DNA from: an uncultured Clostridia bacterium
GTDB taxonomy: Bacteria; Bacillota; Clostridia; Oscillospirales; CAG-272
Assembly (NCBI GenBank): GCA_946404295.1
Contig: CAMJDE010000102.1
Coordinates: forward strand, 1-6,840
Direction: 5' to 3'
DNA: 6,840 bases
The notes beneath the pieces were generated by a model. It had not been told where the DNA came from, did not search any database, and worked only from the letters and a program-made list of their open reading frames with translations. Shown in pieces: positions 6,451 through 6,840 of the stretch. The translations under genes and the position numbers were made by a program. Position 1 is the first letter of the stretch, and the number at the start of each line of letters is the position of its first letter.

Positions 6451-6461
6451 CATATTTTTAC

Positions 6462-6476
6462 GTATATATTATATAC
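6462..6476. promoter_or_regulatory. Perfect 7-1-7 palindrome over the -10 box, candidate operator
   Basis: GTATATATTATATAC is a perfect inverted repeat of seven bases around one centre base, and it covers the whole -10 element. The 7-1-7 form is the geometry of Fur, Zur and PerR boxes. Against the Bacillus PerR-type half TTATAAT, four of seven positions agree, so family assignment is only suggestive. AT-rich -10 regions also form palindromes by chance. Confidence 0.4.
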
Positions 6477-6496
6477 CTCTTTTTCTCCCTTGTCAA
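6468..6496 (-). promoter_or_regulatory. Consensus sigma-A promoter of the metal/peptidase operon
   Basis: Read on the minus strand there is a perfect TTGACA, a 17-base spacer and a perfect TATAAT. Transcription should begin near 6461, giving a leader of about 48 bases before the TTG codon. This is the only AT-rich stretch near the gene and the only consensus promoter I found in the window, so it probably drives all four genes. So strong a core promoter suggests that control, if any, is by repression. Confidence 0.88.
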
Positions 6497-6545
6497 CAAC
6501 GAAAACCGCGTTTGTTGCGTTCGTATCATTCTCAAAAACTCTCCC

Positions 6546-6573
6546 GCACCGGCGCGTAAGGACAAGGCGGGCA
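6546..6573 (+). repeat. GC-rich intergenic direct repeat, copy 1
   Basis: The core GGCGCGTAAGGACAAGG, followed by CGGGCA, matches copy 2 at all but one of 28 bases. CCCGC just before the core and GCGGG near its end can pair, so the unit may fold as a small hairpin. Confidence 0.75.
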
Positions 6574-6577
6574 GTGG

Positions 6578-6598
6578 GCGACGCACACGGCGCGTCGC
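6578..6598. repeat. Hairpin GCGACGC/GCGTCGC
   Basis: A perfect 7-bp stem with a 7-base loop directly follows the first direct-repeat copy. It has no T tract, so a terminator role is unlikely. Confidence 0.45.
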
Positions 6599-6614
6599 AG
6601 TTATAAAGATATGA

Positions 6615-6657
6615 GACCCCTTCTGGGTCGTTATGATTTTGCCGCTCTGCGGCAAAA
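6615..6657. repeat. Two adjacent small hairpins
   Basis: GACCC/GGGTC forms a 5-bp stem, followed by TTTTGCCGC-TCT-GCGGCAAAA, a perfect 9-bp stem with a 3-base loop. The second has A4/T4 at the base of its stem, like a short bidirectional terminator. Confidence 0.5.
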
Positions 6658-6664
6658 GTTCGGA

Positions 6665-6694
6665 GTGGAGCGCGCCGTTTTCGGCGCGCTCCAC
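6665..6694. repeat. Perfect 13-bp hairpin with TTTT loop
   Basis: GTGGAGCGCGCCG pairs perfectly with CGGCGCGCTCCAC around TTTT. The stem is as strong as a terminator stem but no T tract follows on either strand. It could be a terminator remnant, a transcript-end protector or part of a mobile intergenic repeat. Confidence 0.65.
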
Positions 6695-6720
6695 GTTCGG
6701 TAATATCCTCTCCCCCACCC

Positions 6721-6748
6721 GCGCCGGCGCGTAAGGACAAGGCGGGCA
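6721..6748 (+). repeat. GC-rich intergenic direct repeat, copy 2
   Basis: Matches copy 1 over 28 bases with one difference and starts 175 bases after it. The CCCGC/GCGGG pairing is kept. The run of hairpins lies between copies 1 and 2. Confidence 0.75.
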
Positions 6749-6804
6749 CAGGCAGTAAGCGTTGGGGGTTCCAGTGCATCCGCGCGTCGTCCTTTCCCCT
6801 AACT

Positions 6805-6834
6805 GCGCCAGCGTGTAAGGACGAGGCGCGCGCA
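6805..6834 (+). repeat. GC-rich intergenic direct repeat, diverged copy 3
   Basis: GCGCCAGCGTGTAAGGACGAGG keeps the GTAAGGAC core with several changes, about 84 bases after copy 2. GCGCC/GGCGC can still pair, although CCCGC/GCGGG cannot. The window ends a few bases later, so the array may continue. Confidence 0.6.
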
Positions 6835-6840
6835 GGTGCG

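Larger units (their letters stand above)
6497..6840. other. Intergenic region without a supported gene
   Basis: No frame here has a ribosome binding site plus a recognisable product. The stretch holds three direct copies of a GC-rich repeat and several hairpins, described separately. Frames crossing the repeats translate them as PALSLRAGAG in unrelated contexts, as expected for a dispersed repeat rather than a protein motif. I see no T-tracted terminator and no tRNA. Confidence 0.7.

Noticed and set aside
5376..6614. Plus-strand open frame with long Val/Ile/Met runs that look like membrane segments
   Set aside because: The hydrophobic runs are the complement of the Asp/His codons of the GTPase loop. 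The frame also runs across the minus-strand promoter, so it is a shadow.
6458..6718. Minus-strand frame of about 86 codons upstream of the operon
   Set aside because: It covers the hairpins, a repeat copy and the promoter, and its PALSLRAGAG segment is only the translated repeat.
6414..6779. N-terminal extension of the first GTPase by about 122 residues
   Set aside because: The extension would read through the consensus promoter and one intergenic repeat copy. TTG with a good ribosome binding site lies exactly where the family begins.
6546..6840. CRISPR array
   Set aside because: Only three copies, at unequal spacing of 175 and 84 bases, with the third diverged and no cas genes in the window.

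Overview
The window looks like a chromosomal segment of a high-G+C member of the Clostridia (Bacillota), of the kind usually known from gut or anaerobic metagenomes. This rests on an SLH-domain surface protein, a PepV/Sapep-type M20 dipeptidase, a G3E GTPase with a YcgQ-like tail that I recall from clostridial genomes, strong GGAGG ribosome binding sites and a consensus sigma-A promoter. The exact taxon is inference.

Layout. The left 433 bases hold no convincing gene. They contain three strong Rho-independent-type hairpins, two of them the same 39-base sequence repeated about 200 bases apart, followed by a cluster of small REP-like hairpins. Next comes one plus-strand gene for a secreted protein with cadherin/Ig-like repeats and three divergent C-terminal SLH motifs. 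It ends at a hairpin terminator shared with a convergent operon.

The rest of the coding sequence is one minus-strand operon of four genes, read right to left: (1) a CobW/ZNG1-type G3E GTPase with an extraordinary His/Asp/Cys-rich insert; (2) a second G3E-like GTPase without the CxCC metal motif, fused to a C-terminal YcgQ/DUF1980-like domain; (3) an M20 metallo-dipeptidase with all zinc ligands; (4) a diacylglycerol/lipid kinase of the DAGK_cat family. Genes 1-2 and 2-3 are about 15 bases apart and genes 3-4 about 60 bases apart. A TTGACA-17-TATAAT promoter lies just upstream of gene 1, and its -10 box sits inside a perfect 7-1-7 palindrome, the geometry of Fur/Zur/PerR operators.

Working hypothesis (inference): the operon is a metal-homeostasis unit. 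Two GTPase metallochaperones, one with a large metal-buffering loop, would supply zinc or a similar metal, and the zinc-dependent dipeptidase in the same transcript is a candidate client. This would parallel ZNG1 with METAP1 in eukaryotes and ZagA with FolE in Bacillus. The lipid kinase has no obvious role in this and may simply share the transcript.

The right 340 bases, upstream of the operon, hold no convincing gene. They contain three direct copies of a GC-rich repeat built around GTAAGGACAAGG and several perfect hairpins, probably a genome-dispersed intergenic repeat.
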